Shown: in pieces, positions 36,087 through 45,981 of the stretch
How positions within the stretch are numbered: the first letter of the stretch is position 1
Layout of the letters: the number at the start of each line of letters is the position of its first letter
The notes under the pieces: model-generated
What the model saw: the letters and a program-made list of their open reading frames with translations, nothing else
Databases searched by the model: none
What the model was told of the DNA's origin: nothing
From: Bacteroidota bacterium
GTDB taxonomy: Bacteria; Bacteroidota; Ignavibacteria; Kryptoniales; JAKASW01
Assembly (NCBI GenBank): GCA_021789975.1
Contig: JAJYIT010000022.1
Span: forward strand, 1 to 64,000
Direction: 5' to 3'
Length of the DNA: 64,000 nt
Made by a program: the position numbers and the translations under genes

Positions 36087-37130
36087 GTGATATTTTTTGT
36101 CGATAAGCATAATCGGATTACTCTTCTTCATATTCGGCTTTGTGACGTGGTTGTGATCGGCCCGAGGAAAAGTGCGGCGGTCAGAATAGGTTTTATGGGT
36201 GTCGCTAATAAGTTTGCGGGTATTCTTAGTCCGCTCGTGTTCACAGCCCTGATGCTTCAGGGCATCGACAGGTATAGCGATGCCAACCTGCAGATGATGT
36301 CGCAGACACAAAGAGCGGTTGCCTTCGACCAATTGGCTAATCGACTGGTAGTCCCGTACATAGTCATGGCGGTCGTACTTGTTTTCCTAAGCGCAATGAT
36401 AAAGTTCTCTCCGCTCCCGGAGTTGAATACGGATAACGACGAGGGCGTCTTTGCGACACGCACGGAGAGAACAAGCGTGCTGCAGTTCCCGCAATTAGTT
36501 CTCGGCGCTATCGCACTCTTCTTTTACGTCGGCGTTGAAGTGATGGCTGGCGACACGATAGGTCTCTACGGTAAGTCACTTGGAATTTCTTTTTTCGGCA
36601 AGTTAACTTCCTATACAATGGCATTTATGGTTATCGGCTATCTGGTCGGGATTGTGACTATTCCCCGGATAATAAAGCAGGAAACTGCGCTCGTAATCTC
36701 CGCAGTGCTGGGACTGGTATTTAGTGCTGGTGTCCTCTTATCGTCGACCGGAAGCACCGGGATCTCCAACTCATTACTCGGTTGGATCGGCGTTTCGTCA
36801 ATTCCGAATTCAGTAATGTTCGTAGCATTGCTCGGCTTCGCGAACGCGATGGTGTGGCCGACAATATGGCCGCTTGCACTCGATGGGCTTGGCAAATTTA
36901 CGAAAATCGGTTCGGCGATACTCATAATGGCTATTGCCGGGGGAGCCACCATACCTCCGCTTTACGGAGTTCTTTCGGATTCGCACTCTCCACAAGGTTC
37001 ATATTGGATTTTGTTGCCGTGCTACGTAGCTATACTCCTGTACGCAGTGTGGGGCCACAAAATACAGTCTTGGAAATCTGAGCGTACGACGGATCTCGAA
37101 ACAAGTCCTCTTGCTGCAGGGCACAGGTGA
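36087..37130 (+). pseudogene. FucP/GluP-type sugar MFS transporter remnant with internal deletion
   Basis: The open frame matches the FucP/GluP family from GPRKSAAVRIGFMGVANK (normally around residue 125) to the C-terminus, with about nine membrane helices. The usual first membrane helix is present in another frame at 36100-36153 (GLLFFIFGFVTWL) and runs into a stop at 36154. The segment from the end of helix 1 to about helix 4, roughly 90-100 codons, is missing, and the join is out of frame. The family is normally about 420-430 residues. Codons before GPRKS in the open frame are nonsense. A functional transporter is unlikely. Confidence 0.75.
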
Positions 37131-37193
37131 TTGAAATTCTTTAACCCGGATTGGCGTTAACTCGATAAGCTGGGAAAATTGATCAAGCATAAA

Positions 37194-37880
37194 ATGCAAA
37201 AAACAGATGAAAAGGTTACCGATGATCGCTCGCTTCTTGAGGAGTATATACGGCAGCTTAGAAAAGAATACACTGGTGAGACTATCGACGAGACTACGGT
37301 CGACAAGGATCCGTTTCAGCAGTTTGTAAAATGGCTTGAGTATGCAGTTAAGGCTGAAGTCCGCGATCCGCACGCGATGGTGATAGCGACCGCTTCAGAA
37401 GATGGTGCCCCGTCTGCACGCGTGGTTCTGCTTCGCGAGTTCGATAAAAACGGGTTCGTGTTCTACACAAATTATGGTAGTCGTAAAGGGCTGGAGCTTT
37501 CCAGAAATCCCAAAGCGAGCGCCGTTCTCTTTTGGCGGGAACTCGACAGGCAGATTAGGATTGAAGGGACAGTTGAGAAGATCGACGATGAGGCATCGGA
37601 TCGATATTTTGAAACACGACCGCGTGAGAGTCAGATCGCTGCCTGGGCATCCAAACAGAGTGAGTCGATACGCAACAGGGAAGAGCTTGAGAAGAGATTT
37701 GATGAGTACGAGAATAGATTTCTAAATGTACCTGTCCCCCGGCCTGAAAACTGGGGTGGACTCAGACTAAAACCGGAATGGTTCGAGTTTTGGCAAGGCC
37801 GCCCGGGAAGGCTCCACGACAGGATTGTCTTCGGGCTGAAGAAGGATGGAAGCTGGCGCATTTCACGGCTTGCTCCTTGA
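37194..37880 (+). CDS. pdxH: Pyridoxamine 5'-phosphate oxidase
   Basis: FMN-dependent oxidase giving pyridoxal 5'-phosphate, the last step of the vitamin B6 salvage route. The family pattern is complete: DPFQQFVKWLEYA, SARVVLLREF, FVFYTNYGSRKG (FMN binding), IRIEGTVEKI, SQIAAWASKQS and, near the end, WGGLRLKPEWFEFWQGRPGR with RLHDR. I chose the ATG at 37194 (228 residues); a TTG at 37179 would add five residues. It is not clearly linked in function to its neighbours. Confidence 0.95.
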   Translation: MQKTDEKVTDDRSLLEEYIRQLRKEYTGETIDETTVDKDPFQQFVKWLEYAVKAEVRDPHAMVIATASEDGAPSARVVLLREFDKNGFVFYTNYGSRKGLELSRNPKASAVLFWRELDRQIRIEGTVEKIDDEASDRYFETRPRESQIAAWASKQSESIRNREELEKRFDEYENRFLNVPVPRPENWGGLRLKPEWFEFWQGRPGRLHDRIVFGLKKDGSWRISRLAP

Positions 37881-37975
37881 CTAGTCCAAGAACGCATTGA
37901 TTCTTTCTTGAATTGCTGAGAAGCTTTCCATCGCAGTAGTAATTGTTAAGATTTTTCCGCAACTTTACCTGACAG

Positions 37976-39232
37976 GTGACTACCAAGTTTCTAATCATAT
38001 TTCTTCTGCTGGCTCTCTCATTTCTAACGTCGGCAGCCGAAGTTGCCCTTTATGCCAGCAACAGCGTGAGAGGCGCGGCGCGATACGAGATGGGAGGTAA
38101 ACGCCTCAAATCGCCGCAAACCTTTCTGTCTACAATCCTTGTAACAAATTCAGTGGCGAATTTTCTTTTTGCACTCTATGCAGCCTCGCTCACTTTGGAT
38201 TTATCACGATCATTGGCATTAGACAGAACTTTGACGGTCCCACTGGAAATCGTGATAGTCACCTCGCTGTTGATTTTTCTGGCGGATGCTGTTCCTAAAA
38301 TTGTGGCATCCAATAACCCGCGTTTGATAAACAAGATTTCCATGCCCCTTGTCTCCGTTTTGACCGTGGTTGAAGCTCCGATTGTGCTGCCGCTGAACGC
38401 ACTCCTCGCAAGAGTCAACTCGCATCGGCGAAGGCCTTCGGTTACGATTGACAACGAAGGACTGAAGGTACTTTCAAAAATTGCCGGAAACGCCGGAGTT
38501 CTGGAAGAACATGAAGCCGACCTCTTGAGGAAGATTGCGTTCCTCGGAGAGAAAACTGTGAAAGACGCGATGACGCTGAGAACCGGAATCGTGAGCATAC
38601 CTACAAACAGCACATTTGATGAGGTGGTCGATGTTTTCCAGCGGAGCGAGCATTCCCGGCTCCCGGTACACGATGGATCACTCGAGAACATAATCGGTAT
38701 GTTGTATGCGCGGGAATTCCTTCCAATCTTCCGCAAGAAGGGATCACACACGAAGTTCGATGTGAGGTCTCTAATGAGGCAACCGATTTACGTTCCTGAG
38801 ACGCAGTCTTTAGAGATGCTCCTTGAGACATTCAAGATGAATAGATTACACATCGCTGTTGTTGTGGACGAATTCGGCGGGCTTGCGGGCATAGTAACTC
38901 TGTCTGATGTCGTCAGAGAGATATTCGGATCAAGTGCCGAAATGCCTCGAGAGAACTCGAAAGCCGTTAGAATCGGTGAAGATACTTACATGGCAGGAGG
39001 TGGTGTTAGACTCGACGATCTTGCATCCGAAGTTGGCGGTCTAGATTTTGGATTTGATCCAGTCGATACCGTCTCGGCATTGCTTATTGAAAGGTATGGC
39101 GAAGTCCCGCGTGTCGGGAATAAGATGAAGATAGGAAGTTTTGAATTCGAGGTTGAGCAGGCAACTCCGAAAGCGATTTTGCAAGTAAGGGTCAGACAGT
39201 TATATTCAGGCTCTGTGGCGAAAGATGGATGA
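37976..39232 (+). CDS. CNNM/CorC-type transporter with CBS pair
   Basis: A 418-residue membrane protein of the HlyC/CorC (CNNM) family, associated with magnesium or other divalent cation export. The N-terminal DUF21-type domain has about four membrane helices (residues 1-140). A CBS pair (about 190-310; MTLRTGIVSIP and RLHIAVVVDEFGGLAGIVTLSDVV) and a C-terminal CorC/HlyC domain (about 325-410) follow. The start is GTG. Its stop overlaps the aroK start by 8 bases, so it likely shares a transcript with aroK-aroB. Confidence 0.88.
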   Translation: MTTKFLIIFLLLALSFLTSAAEVALYASNSVRGAARYEMGGKRLKSPQTFLSTILVTNSVANFLFALYAASLTLDLSRSLALDRTLTVPLEIVIVTSLLIFLADAVPKIVASNNPRLINKISMPLVSVLTVVEAPIVLPLNALLARVNSHRRRPSVTIDNEGLKVLSKIAGNAGVLEEHEADLLRKIAFLGEKTVKDAMTLRTGIVSIPTNSTFDEVVDVFQRSEHSRLPVHDGSLENIIGMLYAREFLPIFRKKGSHTKFDVRSLMRQPIYVPETQSLEMLLETFKMNRLHIAVVVDEFGGLAGIVTLSDVVREIFGSSAEMPRENSKAVRIGEDTYMAGGGVRLDDLASEVGGLDFGFDPVDTVSALLIERYGEVPRVGNKMKIGSFEFEVEQATPKAILQVRVRQLYSGSVAKDG

Positions 39233-39776
39233 GCAAAAACACATAGTCTTTCTTGCTGGATTCATGGGGAGCGGGAAAAGCACGATCGGTCCGGAACTCG
39301 CAAAAAGATTGCATTATGAGTTCATCGACATAGACTGCATGATAGAAGAAAGTGAGAAAAGCTCGATCGCTGAAATTTTTGACAGGCATGGCGAGGAATA
39401 CTTCAGGTCTCTCGAACAGGAGATGTTGAACAGGTTTTCCCATATAGAAAAAAGAATGGTTGTAGCGCTTGGAGGTGGAACGCTCGAGGCTGAGGGAAAT
39501 CGAATGACTGTAAAAAGAGACGGCGTTTTAGTGTATGTCCGAGCAAACCGAAGGGAGATCCTTGCCAGAGTACAGAACAGGAAAGATCGTCCGATGTTGC
39601 TCGGTCCAAAAGGCGAAATTCTTGACGAAAGTCAGTTGTCAAGGAGAGTTGAGAGTCTCCTCAGGGAGAGAGAGAAACACTATTTGGAGGCAAACATAAT
39701 TGTGAACACCGCAAACCTCGAAGTGCCTGAGACGGTGGAGGAAATCGCGTCAAAACTACGGGGAAAAATAGAATGA
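39225..39776 (+). CDS. aroK: Shikimate kinase
   Basis: ATP-dependent phosphorylation of shikimate. The P-loop GFMGSGKST is at residues 12-20. FIDIDCMIEE gives the magnesium/shikimate Asp residues, ALGGGT the substrate loop, and RPML belongs to the lid. The length of 183 residues is normal. It overlaps the CorC-type gene before it and shares an ATGA overlap with aroB. Confidence 0.94.
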   Translation: MDEQKHIVFLAGFMGSGKSTIGPELAKRLHYEFIDIDCMIEESEKSSIAEIFDRHGEEYFRSLEQEMLNRFSHIEKRMVVALGGGTLEAEGNRMTVKRDGVLVYVRANRREILARVQNRKDRPMLLGPKGEILDESQLSRRVESLLREREKHYLEANIIVNTANLEVPETVEEIASKLRGKIE

Positions 39777-40858
39777 AAACTCTGGGCTACCGAGTAAATT
39801 CAACGCGCATACCAATTTATCTGGAAGACTCCAACTCCACCCTGCTGTCCCAGCTCAAGTCTGCGCAAAAAGCTGCGGTGGTTGTGGACTCACGCATAGT
39901 GAACATTTTCAAAAGTCTGGTTGCGGACATAAGCGGCATGGATGGTACTGTTGTCGCCACTTTTTCGGCATCTGAGGGGAATAAGACACTCCAGAAAGCG
40001 GACGAGCTAATCACCTATTTCCTTCAGAAAAGCATAAAGAGAGATTCCGTTCTGTTTGCCATCGGCGGTGGAATAACTGGCGATGTTGCCGGATTTGTTG
40101 CGTCGGTTTTTCAGCGCGGGATAAATTTCGTCCAGGTGCCGACCACGTTGCTGGCGATGGTGGATAGTTCAGTCGGTGGGAAAGTCGGCGTCAATCACCC
40201 GCTGGGAAAGAATATGATCGGCTCCTTTCACCACCCGACATCGATCATCATGAACATTCAATTTCTCGATACGCTTCCAAAGGAAGAAATTCTCTGCGGA
40301 CTGGGCGAGATCGCAAAGTATGCAATTCTCAGCGGCGAACCGTTCTTCGACTTTCTTGAGAAGAACCATGTGAAGGTGCTCAACAAAGACATGAATGCAC
40401 TTGCCCGTATTGTAAAAATGTCGGTAGAGGTTAAGAAACGTTATGTTGAGCGAGATCCAAAGGAGTCGGGGATCAGGGCACACTTGAATCTTGGACATAC
40501 TGTCGGTCACGCAATAGAGGCAGCAACCGGCTACGGCGTTTTCAAACATGGCGAGTCGGTATTGATAGGACTAGTGGCAGAGTCGCACATAGCCATGCAC
40601 ATGAAGCTACTCCGGCCGTCTACCTTTGAACGCATCCTCGAGATGGTCCGTCGTATGGCACGACAGAGAAACGAAAAGGTGTCAATCGATGAAGTCGTCG
40701 CCCATCTGACGTTTGATAAGAAAGTGAAAGCAGGGAAAGTCAGGTTTGTTTTGCCGACCGGGATCGGAAGGGTTGTGATTAGAGACGATGTGACTACCAG
40801 GAACGTCTTAGATGCCTTGAAGTTTGTTGCTTCCGACGGGATGTTCGCACTAAAGTAG
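39773..40858 (+). CDS. aroB: 3-dehydroquinate synthase
   Basis: Converts DAHP to 3-dehydroquinate using NAD and a metal ion. It has 361 residues. The key motifs are AIGGGITGDVAGFVA (nucleotide binding), TTLLAMVDSSVGGKVGVNH, KNMIGSFHHP, and the metal-binding GEIAKYA and HLNLGHTVGHAIE. It starts within the aroK stop codon (ATGA), so the two are translationally coupled. Together with the distant aroE it covers three steps of the shikimate path. Confidence 0.95.
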   Translation: MKTLGYRVNSTRIPIYLEDSNSTLLSQLKSAQKAAVVVDSRIVNIFKSLVADISGMDGTVVATFSASEGNKTLQKADELITYFLQKSIKRDSVLFAIGGGITGDVAGFVASVFQRGINFVQVPTTLLAMVDSSVGGKVGVNHPLGKNMIGSFHHPTSIIMNIQFLDTLPKEEILCGLGEIAKYAILSGEPFFDFLEKNHVKVLNKDMNALARIVKMSVEVKKRYVERDPKESGIRAHLNLGHTVGHAIEAATGYGVFKHGESVLIGLVAESHIAMHMKLLRPSTFERILEMVRRMARQRNEKVSIDEVVAHLTFDKKVKAGKVRFVLPTGIGRVVIRDDVTTRNVLDALKFVASDGMFALK

Positions 40859-40882
40859 TTCAAATAAGAGAACGATCGCACT

Positions 40883-41878
40883 ATGACGACATATAAGGAA
40901 AGCGGCGTAAGCATCGACCGCGCTGATCAGTTAGTCAATCGAATAAAGCCACTTGCTAAGTCGACCTTCAATAAGAATGTACTGTCCGAGATCGGTTTCT
41001 TCGGAGGTTTCTTTGACGGAAGATTTCCGTCGTATCGGCGACCGGTTTTAGTGTCAAGCGTTGATGGTGTCGGTACCAAACTAAAAGTGGCAATCGATGC
41101 GGGCAAGCATGATACGATCGGCCAGGATCTGGTCAACCACTGTGTCAACGATATTGCAGTCGGGGGAGCGAAACCACTTTTCTTTCTCGATTATTTTGCC
41201 TGTGGGGCCCTGGATGTTTCTGTCGCTTCACAGGTAGTGGGAGGCCTCGCTGATGCATGCAGAAAGAATGGCGTTGCTTTGATTGGCGGTGAGACCGCAG
41301 AGATGCCTGGGCTCTATTCGGAAAATGATTATGATCTCGCCGGGACGATCGTGGGAATCGTAGACAAAACCAAGGTGATCGATGGAAGTAAAGTCAGGAA
41401 AGGTGATGTACTGGTTGGCGTCGCCTCGACTGGTTTACACACGAACGGTTATTCGCTTGCCCGGAAAACGCTGCTTGAGCAATATCGCGTCGACAGTATT
41501 GTTGAGGAACTCGGTGAGACCGTGGGCGAGGCGCTCCTGAAAGTGCACCGGTCTTATCTTGATCTTATCGGATTTGTCACAAGAAAATTCTCAGTTCATG
41601 GCATGTCGCACATTACCGGCGGAGGCATAGTCGGGAACACCGTCAGAGTAATACGCAAGCCTCACGAGTTTGAAGTGCATTGGCATAATTGGGAAGTGCC
41701 GCCGATTTTCAAGATGATCCAGGCTATAGGCGACGTTCCGGAAGAAGATATGAGAAGGACTTTCAACCTGGGAGTCGGACTTGTGATAATAGTACCTTCG
41801 AAAGAGTCTGATCAGGTTATTGCAGTCTTGAGGAGGAAAGGGGAAAAAGCTTTCGTTGTCGGGGAAGTGGTGAGGTAG
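40883..41878 (+). CDS. purM: Phosphoribosylformylglycinamidine cyclo-ligase (AIR synthetase)
   Basis: ATP-dependent ring closure giving AIR in purine synthesis. The 331-residue product shows SVDGVGTKLKVAIDAGKHDTIG, NDIAVGGAKPLFFLDYFACG, LIGGETAEMPGLY and HITGGGIVGN, all family hallmarks. It follows aroB by 24 bases and may be read with it. No other purine gene lies in the window. Confidence 0.95.
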   Translation: MTTYKESGVSIDRADQLVNRIKPLAKSTFNKNVLSEIGFFGGFFDGRFPSYRRPVLVSSVDGVGTKLKVAIDAGKHDTIGQDLVNHCVNDIAVGGAKPLFFLDYFACGALDVSVASQVVGGLADACRKNGVALIGGETAEMPGLYSENDYDLAGTIVGIVDKTKVIDGSKVRKGDVLVGVASTGLHTNGYSLARKTLLEQYRVDSIVEELGETVGEALLKVHRSYLDLIGFVTRKFSVHGMSHITGGGIVGNTVRVIRKPHEFEVHWHNWEVPPIFKMIQAIGDVPEEDMRRTFNLGVGLVIIVPSKESDQVIAVLRRKGEKAFVVGEVVR

Positions 41879-41980
41879 GAATAGGAAGGCTGTCAGCACC
41901 GAAAGACTTTCACTACCCAAATTTTGATTGTGCCTCCAAGAGGGCGCGACGCTTACCGGCGCCATCCAGCGGATCCCAGT

Positions 41981-42020
41981 GACCGTCACCCGCAAGCGAA
42001 CGGTGCTGCGGATGACGGTC
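41981..42020. terminator. Hairpin between convergent purM and M13 peptidase genes
   Basis: GACCGTCACCCGC at 41981-41993 pairs with GCGGATGACGGTC at 42008-42020 at 12 of 13 positions, over a 14-base loop. On the minus-strand transcript the odd pair becomes a G-U, so the stem is complete there, starting 11 bases after the peptidase stop codon. No T-run follows on either strand. A bidirectional transcription end or mRNA-stabilising stem is likely. Confidence 0.5.
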
Positions 42021-42031
42021 TCTGGACAAGC

Positions 42032-44098
42032 TTACCAGATCTTCGCTCTCACATTTTCCGCTCTGTACATACCGTCGCCCGGTTTCACGCCCCACGCTTC
42101 GTAGAAAGGTGGGAAGTCCGATAGCGGTCCGTTGCATCTGTATTCGTTTGGCGAGTGCGGATCGACAATTATCCTCTGTCGAAGCGCCTCGGCCCGATCG
42201 TTCTCACGCCACATCTGCGCCCAGGCAAGGAAGAAACGCTGCTCAGGAGTGAACCCGTCTATCTTCTGGGGACGCGTTTTTCCTTTCAAAGTGGATTCAA
42301 ATGCCTGATACGCAATCGACACGCCGCCGAGGTCGGCAATATTTTCCCCTTCAGTCAACTGACCGTTAACGTGAAGTGAGTCCAGGACAGTGTACGAGTT
42401 GAACTGATCTACGAGCACTTCCGCTTTTTTCTTGAAGTTCTCGGCATCTTTCTTGGTCCACCAATCCTTCAAGTTGCCTTTTGCGTCAAACTGACTTCCC
42501 TGATCATCGAATCCATGAGTCATTTCATGCCCGATGACCGCGCCCATGCCCCCATAGTTCACAGCATCGTCTGCTGTGGGGTTGAAGAACGGTGGCTGCA
42601 AAATTCCCGCAGGGAAGACGATCTCGTTCATCGACGGGTCGTAGTAAGCATTCACCGTCGGAGGAGTCATGCCCCACTCAGTTCTGTCGACCGGTTTACC
42701 TACTTTATGTATCTCGAAATCGAAATTGAACTCATTGGCGCGAATTACATTAAGAACATACGAACCCCGGTCTATGTCGATGCCTTTATAGCTTCGCCAC
42801 TTGTCGGGGTACCCGATCTTGTTTACAATAGCTTTCAGTTTTATAAGTGCCTGCTTTTTTGTCGCTTCGCTCATCCAGTCCAGGTGCATGATTCGTTCAG
42901 CGAATGCTGCCTCAAGATTATGAACCATCTTTTCAGCACGGGATTTCGCTTTGGGTGAAAAGTACTTTTCCACGTATAGCTTGCCTAGGGCGAAGCCGAT
43001 CGACCTGTCGACCCTTTGCGCCACACGCTTCCACTGAGGCTGGAGTTCCTTGGCGCCCGTCAGCACGGTCCCATAGAATCCGAAATTCTCATCAACGAAA
43101 TCCCGGCTTAGATAGGGTGCCATGGCGTTGATAAGATGCCACCGGAGATAGACTTTCCAATCCGACAACGGAATCTCTTTCAACATCAGGCCTACTTCCT
43201 TCAGGAACTTCGGTTGGGCTACGTTCACTCTGCGGACGTTTGCTAAATTGAAAAACCGAATGTACGAATTCCAGGAGAAGTCGGGAGTAATGGAGCAGAC
43301 CTGCGAGACTGTCATCATGTTGTATGTCGCTTTTGGGTCTCTCCTTTCAACCCTTGTCATCGACGCTTCAGCGAGTCTGGTTTCGATGTCCATGACTGTC
43401 TTTACCTCAGTACCTGCCTTTCTCGACCCGTCACCGAGGAGTATGAACATTCTTTTCATATAATCTGTGTAGTCCTGAAGGATACGCTTCGACTGAGGGT
43501 CGGTCTTCGTGTAATAGTCACGATCGGGCAAGCTCAAGCCTGACTGGTGAATACCGGCAATCATCGTTTCGCTGTTCTTCAGGTCTTGCTGGGAACTGAA
43601 ATAGAACAGAGCGTTTACGCCTATTCGCTGAAGCTTTGCTACGACTCTCTGCAGGGATTTGAGATCCTTGATGTTCTCGATATCTCTGAAGTAAGGTTCA
43701 AGTGGTTTCACACCGTCCTTGTCGATCGCATTGGTGTCCATTCCAGTATAAAAGAAACTGCCGACCAACTGTGTATCGCTTCCTTTGCGAGCTTTACCAT
43801 CTGTGGCGGCGCTCTTCAAGATTTGGTGCAGGATGGCGAGATTGCGGTCGAATAGTTCGCTGAAGCTTCCCCATCGACTGTAGGAGGGCGGAATGGGGTT
43901 CTTCTTCAGCCAGCTGCCGTTAGTGAAGAGGTAGAAGTTCTGCGTCGGATTTAAGCTCGAGTCGATGTTGGCCGGATCAAGCGGAAGGATAGTCCGTTGT
44001 TTTTGAATTCGTTGTGCCATGATAGATGTGGTCTCCATTGATATGACCGAAATGAGAAAGATCAGAAAAAGGCGTATGACAGTGCCCGCTGTTTTCAT
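42032..44098 (-). CDS. M13-family metallopeptidase (neprilysin/PepO-like)
   Basis: An exported zinc endopeptidase of 688 residues. A signal peptide ends at SIMAQ. The zinc motif is HEMTH (His524, Glu525, His528) and ENIAD gives ligand Glu585 and Asp589. The substrate-binding NAYYDPSMNEIVFPAGIL and the C-terminal NEYRCNGPLSDFPPF...W arrangement are typical of M13. The mature N-terminal domain fills the rest. It probably acts in the periplasm or outside on short peptides. It is monocistronic and divergent from the SDR operon. Confidence 0.93.
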   Translation of the reverse strand: MKTAGTVIRLFLIFLISVISMETTSIMAQRIQKQRTILPLDPANIDSSLNPTQNFYLFTNGSWLKKNPIPPSYSRWGSFSELFDRNLAILHQILKSAATDGKARKGSDTQLVGSFFYTGMDTNAIDKDGVKPLEPYFRDIENIKDLKSLQRVVAKLQRIGVNALFYFSSQQDLKNSETMIAGIHQSGLSLPDRDYYTKTDPQSKRILQDYTDYMKRMFILLGDGSRKAGTEVKTVMDIETRLAEASMTRVERRDPKATYNMMTVSQVCSITPDFSWNSYIRFFNLANVRRVNVAQPKFLKEVGLMLKEIPLSDWKVYLRWHLINAMAPYLSRDFVDENFGFYGTVLTGAKELQPQWKRVAQRVDRSIGFALGKLYVEKYFSPKAKSRAEKMVHNLEAAFAERIMHLDWMSEATKKQALIKLKAIVNKIGYPDKWRSYKGIDIDRGSYVLNVIRANEFNFDFEIHKVGKPVDRTEWGMTPPTVNAYYDPSMNEIVFPAGILQPPFFNPTADDAVNYGGMGAVIGHEMTHGFDDQGSQFDAKGNLKDWWTKKDAENFKKKAEVLVDQFNSYTVLDSLHVNGQLTEGENIADLGGVSIAYQAFESTLKGKTRPQKIDGFTPEQRFFLAWAQMWRENDRAEALRQRIIVDPHSPNEYRCNGPLSDFPPFYEAWGVKPGDGMYRAENVRAKIW

Positions 44099-44300
44099 TC
44101 GCGTTCCTTTTGTCCATTGATGTTAAGTGTTGGTTTCAACTTGTCGCGCAACTCAGCGCCCGACGATGGTGAGATATCCGCTCTCTTTGCACGATGTTTG
44201 GTGGTATATGGTGGGATAATGTAATCTATCTCCATGTATAGTGAAAGCCACGAGTAATGATGAAATTGCTTTTTACTCTTTATGAAAATAAATTCTCGGT

Positions 44301-45011
44301 ATGATAGATCTCGCTGGAAAGGTCGCTCTTGTCACAGGAGGCCACGTCGGAACTCAGCTGGCTCGCGCCATTTTGAAAGAGGGTGCAACGGTGGCTTTGG
44401 TTTTCAGGAATCCGTCAAGAGAACAAGCTATCCGGGCGGAATTCTCCGATGTAACCGGGAGCCTGCAGGCGGTCAGAGCAGATCTGTCGAGTTACAACGA
44501 GGCCCGTGCGGTAGTGGATAGGGTCACTTCCAGTCTCGGAGGGATCGATTTCGTCTTGAATTCCCTTGGCGGCTGGATAGGAGGTATGAAACTGCATGAG
44601 CACAGTTCCGACGATCTCCACCACATGTTGGACATGGATCTCATCCCAACTTTTAATTTAATGAGCGCAGTTCTCCCGAAGATGGTGGAACAGAAGTCGG
44701 GAAAAATCGTTAACTTCATCTCGATGCAAGTATTTGGCAGCGGTAAAGGGAATTCCCTCTATACAGCTTCGAAATCCGCCATACTTGCACTGACCAATGC
44801 TGCGGCTGCGGAATACAAAGATTCCGGCATCTCGATCTACGCGGTCGCGCCATCGACTATCGACACCGATGCAAATCGAAAGTCAATGCCCGACGCCGAT
44901 TTTTCGAAGTGGGTGCCCGTCGGGGAGATAATCGAGACTATCGTATATCTCTGCAAGTCAGGAAATTCAATGAGTGGATCAATTCTAAAATTTGCGGGAC
45001 AGATTCTATGA
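44301..45011 (+). CDS. Short-chain dehydrogenase/reductase
   Basis: A 236-residue SDR enzyme. The nucleotide-binding motif TGGHVGTQ (12-19) is a variant of TGxxxGxG with the last Gly replaced by Gln. NSLGG follows, and the catalytic YTASK motif is present with a Ser upstream in FISMQVF. The substrate is unknown. It is the first gene of an operon with yqeY, cvpA and mutS2, each overlapping the next by an ATGA, which points to coordinated expression rather than shared chemistry. Confidence 0.87.
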   Translation: MIDLAGKVALVTGGHVGTQLARAILKEGATVALVFRNPSREQAIRAEFSDVTGSLQAVRADLSSYNEARAVVDRVTSSLGGIDFVLNSLGGWIGGMKLHEHSSDDLHHMLDMDLIPTFNLMSAVLPKMVEQKSGKIVNFISMQVFGSGKGNSLYTASKSAILALTNAAAAEYKDSGISIYAVAPSTIDTDANRKSMPDADFSKWVPVGEIIETIVYLCKSGNSMSGSILKFAGQIL

Positions 45012-45460
45012 CGCTGAAAGATACTATCAACAACGACATCAAGTCCGCCATGCTCAAAAGAGAAGCGTTGCGGTTAGAAACCTTACGAATGATCAAGGCA
45101 AAACTTCTGGAGAAGGAAGTTGAAAAGAGACCGACGCCGGAAGGTGTGACTGCCGACGATGAGCTGCAGGTTCTTCTTACTTCCGCTAAGATGAGAAGGG
45201 AAGCCATTGAAGAGTTCGACAAAGCAGGCAGGAAAGAGCTTGCGGACAAGGAACGGGCCGAACTCGAAATCATACAGGAATATTTGCGGAAGCAGATGAC
45301 CAGAGAAGAAGTCACAAAACTTGTTGACGAACTCGCTCTTAAATTGAACGTTCACGATCAGAAGGACTTCGGCAAGTTGATGAGCGCCGCGATGAAGGAG
45401 CTTAAAGGGAAGGCCGAAGGTAAGATGGTGCAGGAGGTTGTGAAAACAAAGCTCGGATGA
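45008..45460 (+). CDS. GatB/YqeY-domain protein
   Basis: A 150-residue protein of the YqeY family, related to the tRNA-binding tail domain of GatB amidotransferase. It shows the usual pattern of an N-terminal helical part (LRLETLRMIKAKLLEKEVEK), the YL-x-KQM motif and a C-terminal KTKLG. Its cellular role is not well established. The start at 45008 lies in the ATGA overlap with the SDR gene; an upstream in-frame start would lie deep inside that gene. Confidence 0.9.
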   Translation: MTLKDTINNDIKSAMLKREALRLETLRMIKAKLLEKEVEKRPTPEGVTADDELQVLLTSAKMRREAIEEFDKAGRKELADKERAELEIIQEYLRKQMTREEVTKLVDELALKLNVHDQKDFGKLMSAAMKELKGKAEGKMVQEVVKTKLG

Positions 45461-45981
45461 TCAACGGATTCGATATAGTCCTCTGTGTTGGGTTGATAGC
45501 CTTCACCGTGAACGGTTTTGCGAGAGGGTTGATAGCGAAGGTACTTTCTCTCGCAGCATTACTTGCCGGAATCATATTGGCTGCAAGGTTCGGAAAAGAG
45601 ATATCTATCGAGCTTTCAAGATACACCGGGTTAGGCAGAACCTTTTCAGGAGTAATCGGAGTAAGCCTCCTCTTTGTTGTACTTTTCGTTATTGCGGGTC
45701 TACTCGGCAAGGGGTTGAGGAAAGTTGCCATCTTCAAGGTCTGGGATAAATTCGGCGGCGCGGTATTCGGCTTCCTCGAAGGAGCTCTTTTACTAAGTCT
45801 GCTTCTCTTGATCCTGGCTGTCTTCGACATTCCGCCGAGCGGACCGGCGTTGGATAGATCGATCGTATACAAACCGGTCAAGAATTTTGCCCCAGAAATC
45901 TACCGTGCATTCGTCGCAAACTCTTCTACCGAAAGATACCTCGACAAATTCTTTTTCTTCAAACGACCTCGGCCGAAATGA
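45457..45981 (+). CDS. CvpA family membrane protein
   Basis: A 174-residue protein with four membrane helices, matching the CvpA family (related to colicin V production in E. coli; broader role unclear). NGFARGLIAKVLSLAA and FGGAVFGFLEGALLL are characteristic. It overlaps yqeY and mutS2 by ATGA on both sides. The CvpA-MutS2 neighbourhood is a recurring arrangement that I recall from other bacteria; I cannot verify it here. Confidence 0.87.
   Translation: MINGFDIVLCVGLIAFTVNGFARGLIAKVLSLAALLAGIILAARFGKEISIELSRYTGLGRTFSGVIGVSLLFVVLFVIAGLLGKGLRKVAIFKVWDKFGGAVFGFLEGALLLSLLLLILAVFDIPPSGPALDRSIVYKPVKNFAPEIYRAFVANSSTERYLDKFFFFKRPRPK

Noticed and set aside
42515-42958. Plus-strand frame opposite the M13 peptidase
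   Set aside because: It covers the zinc-motif region of a clear M13 gene in antisense and shows no own features.
45402-45881. Minus-strand frame opposite cvpA
   Set aside because: It is a composition-driven shadow of the cvpA gene, which has clear family features and ATGA overlaps.
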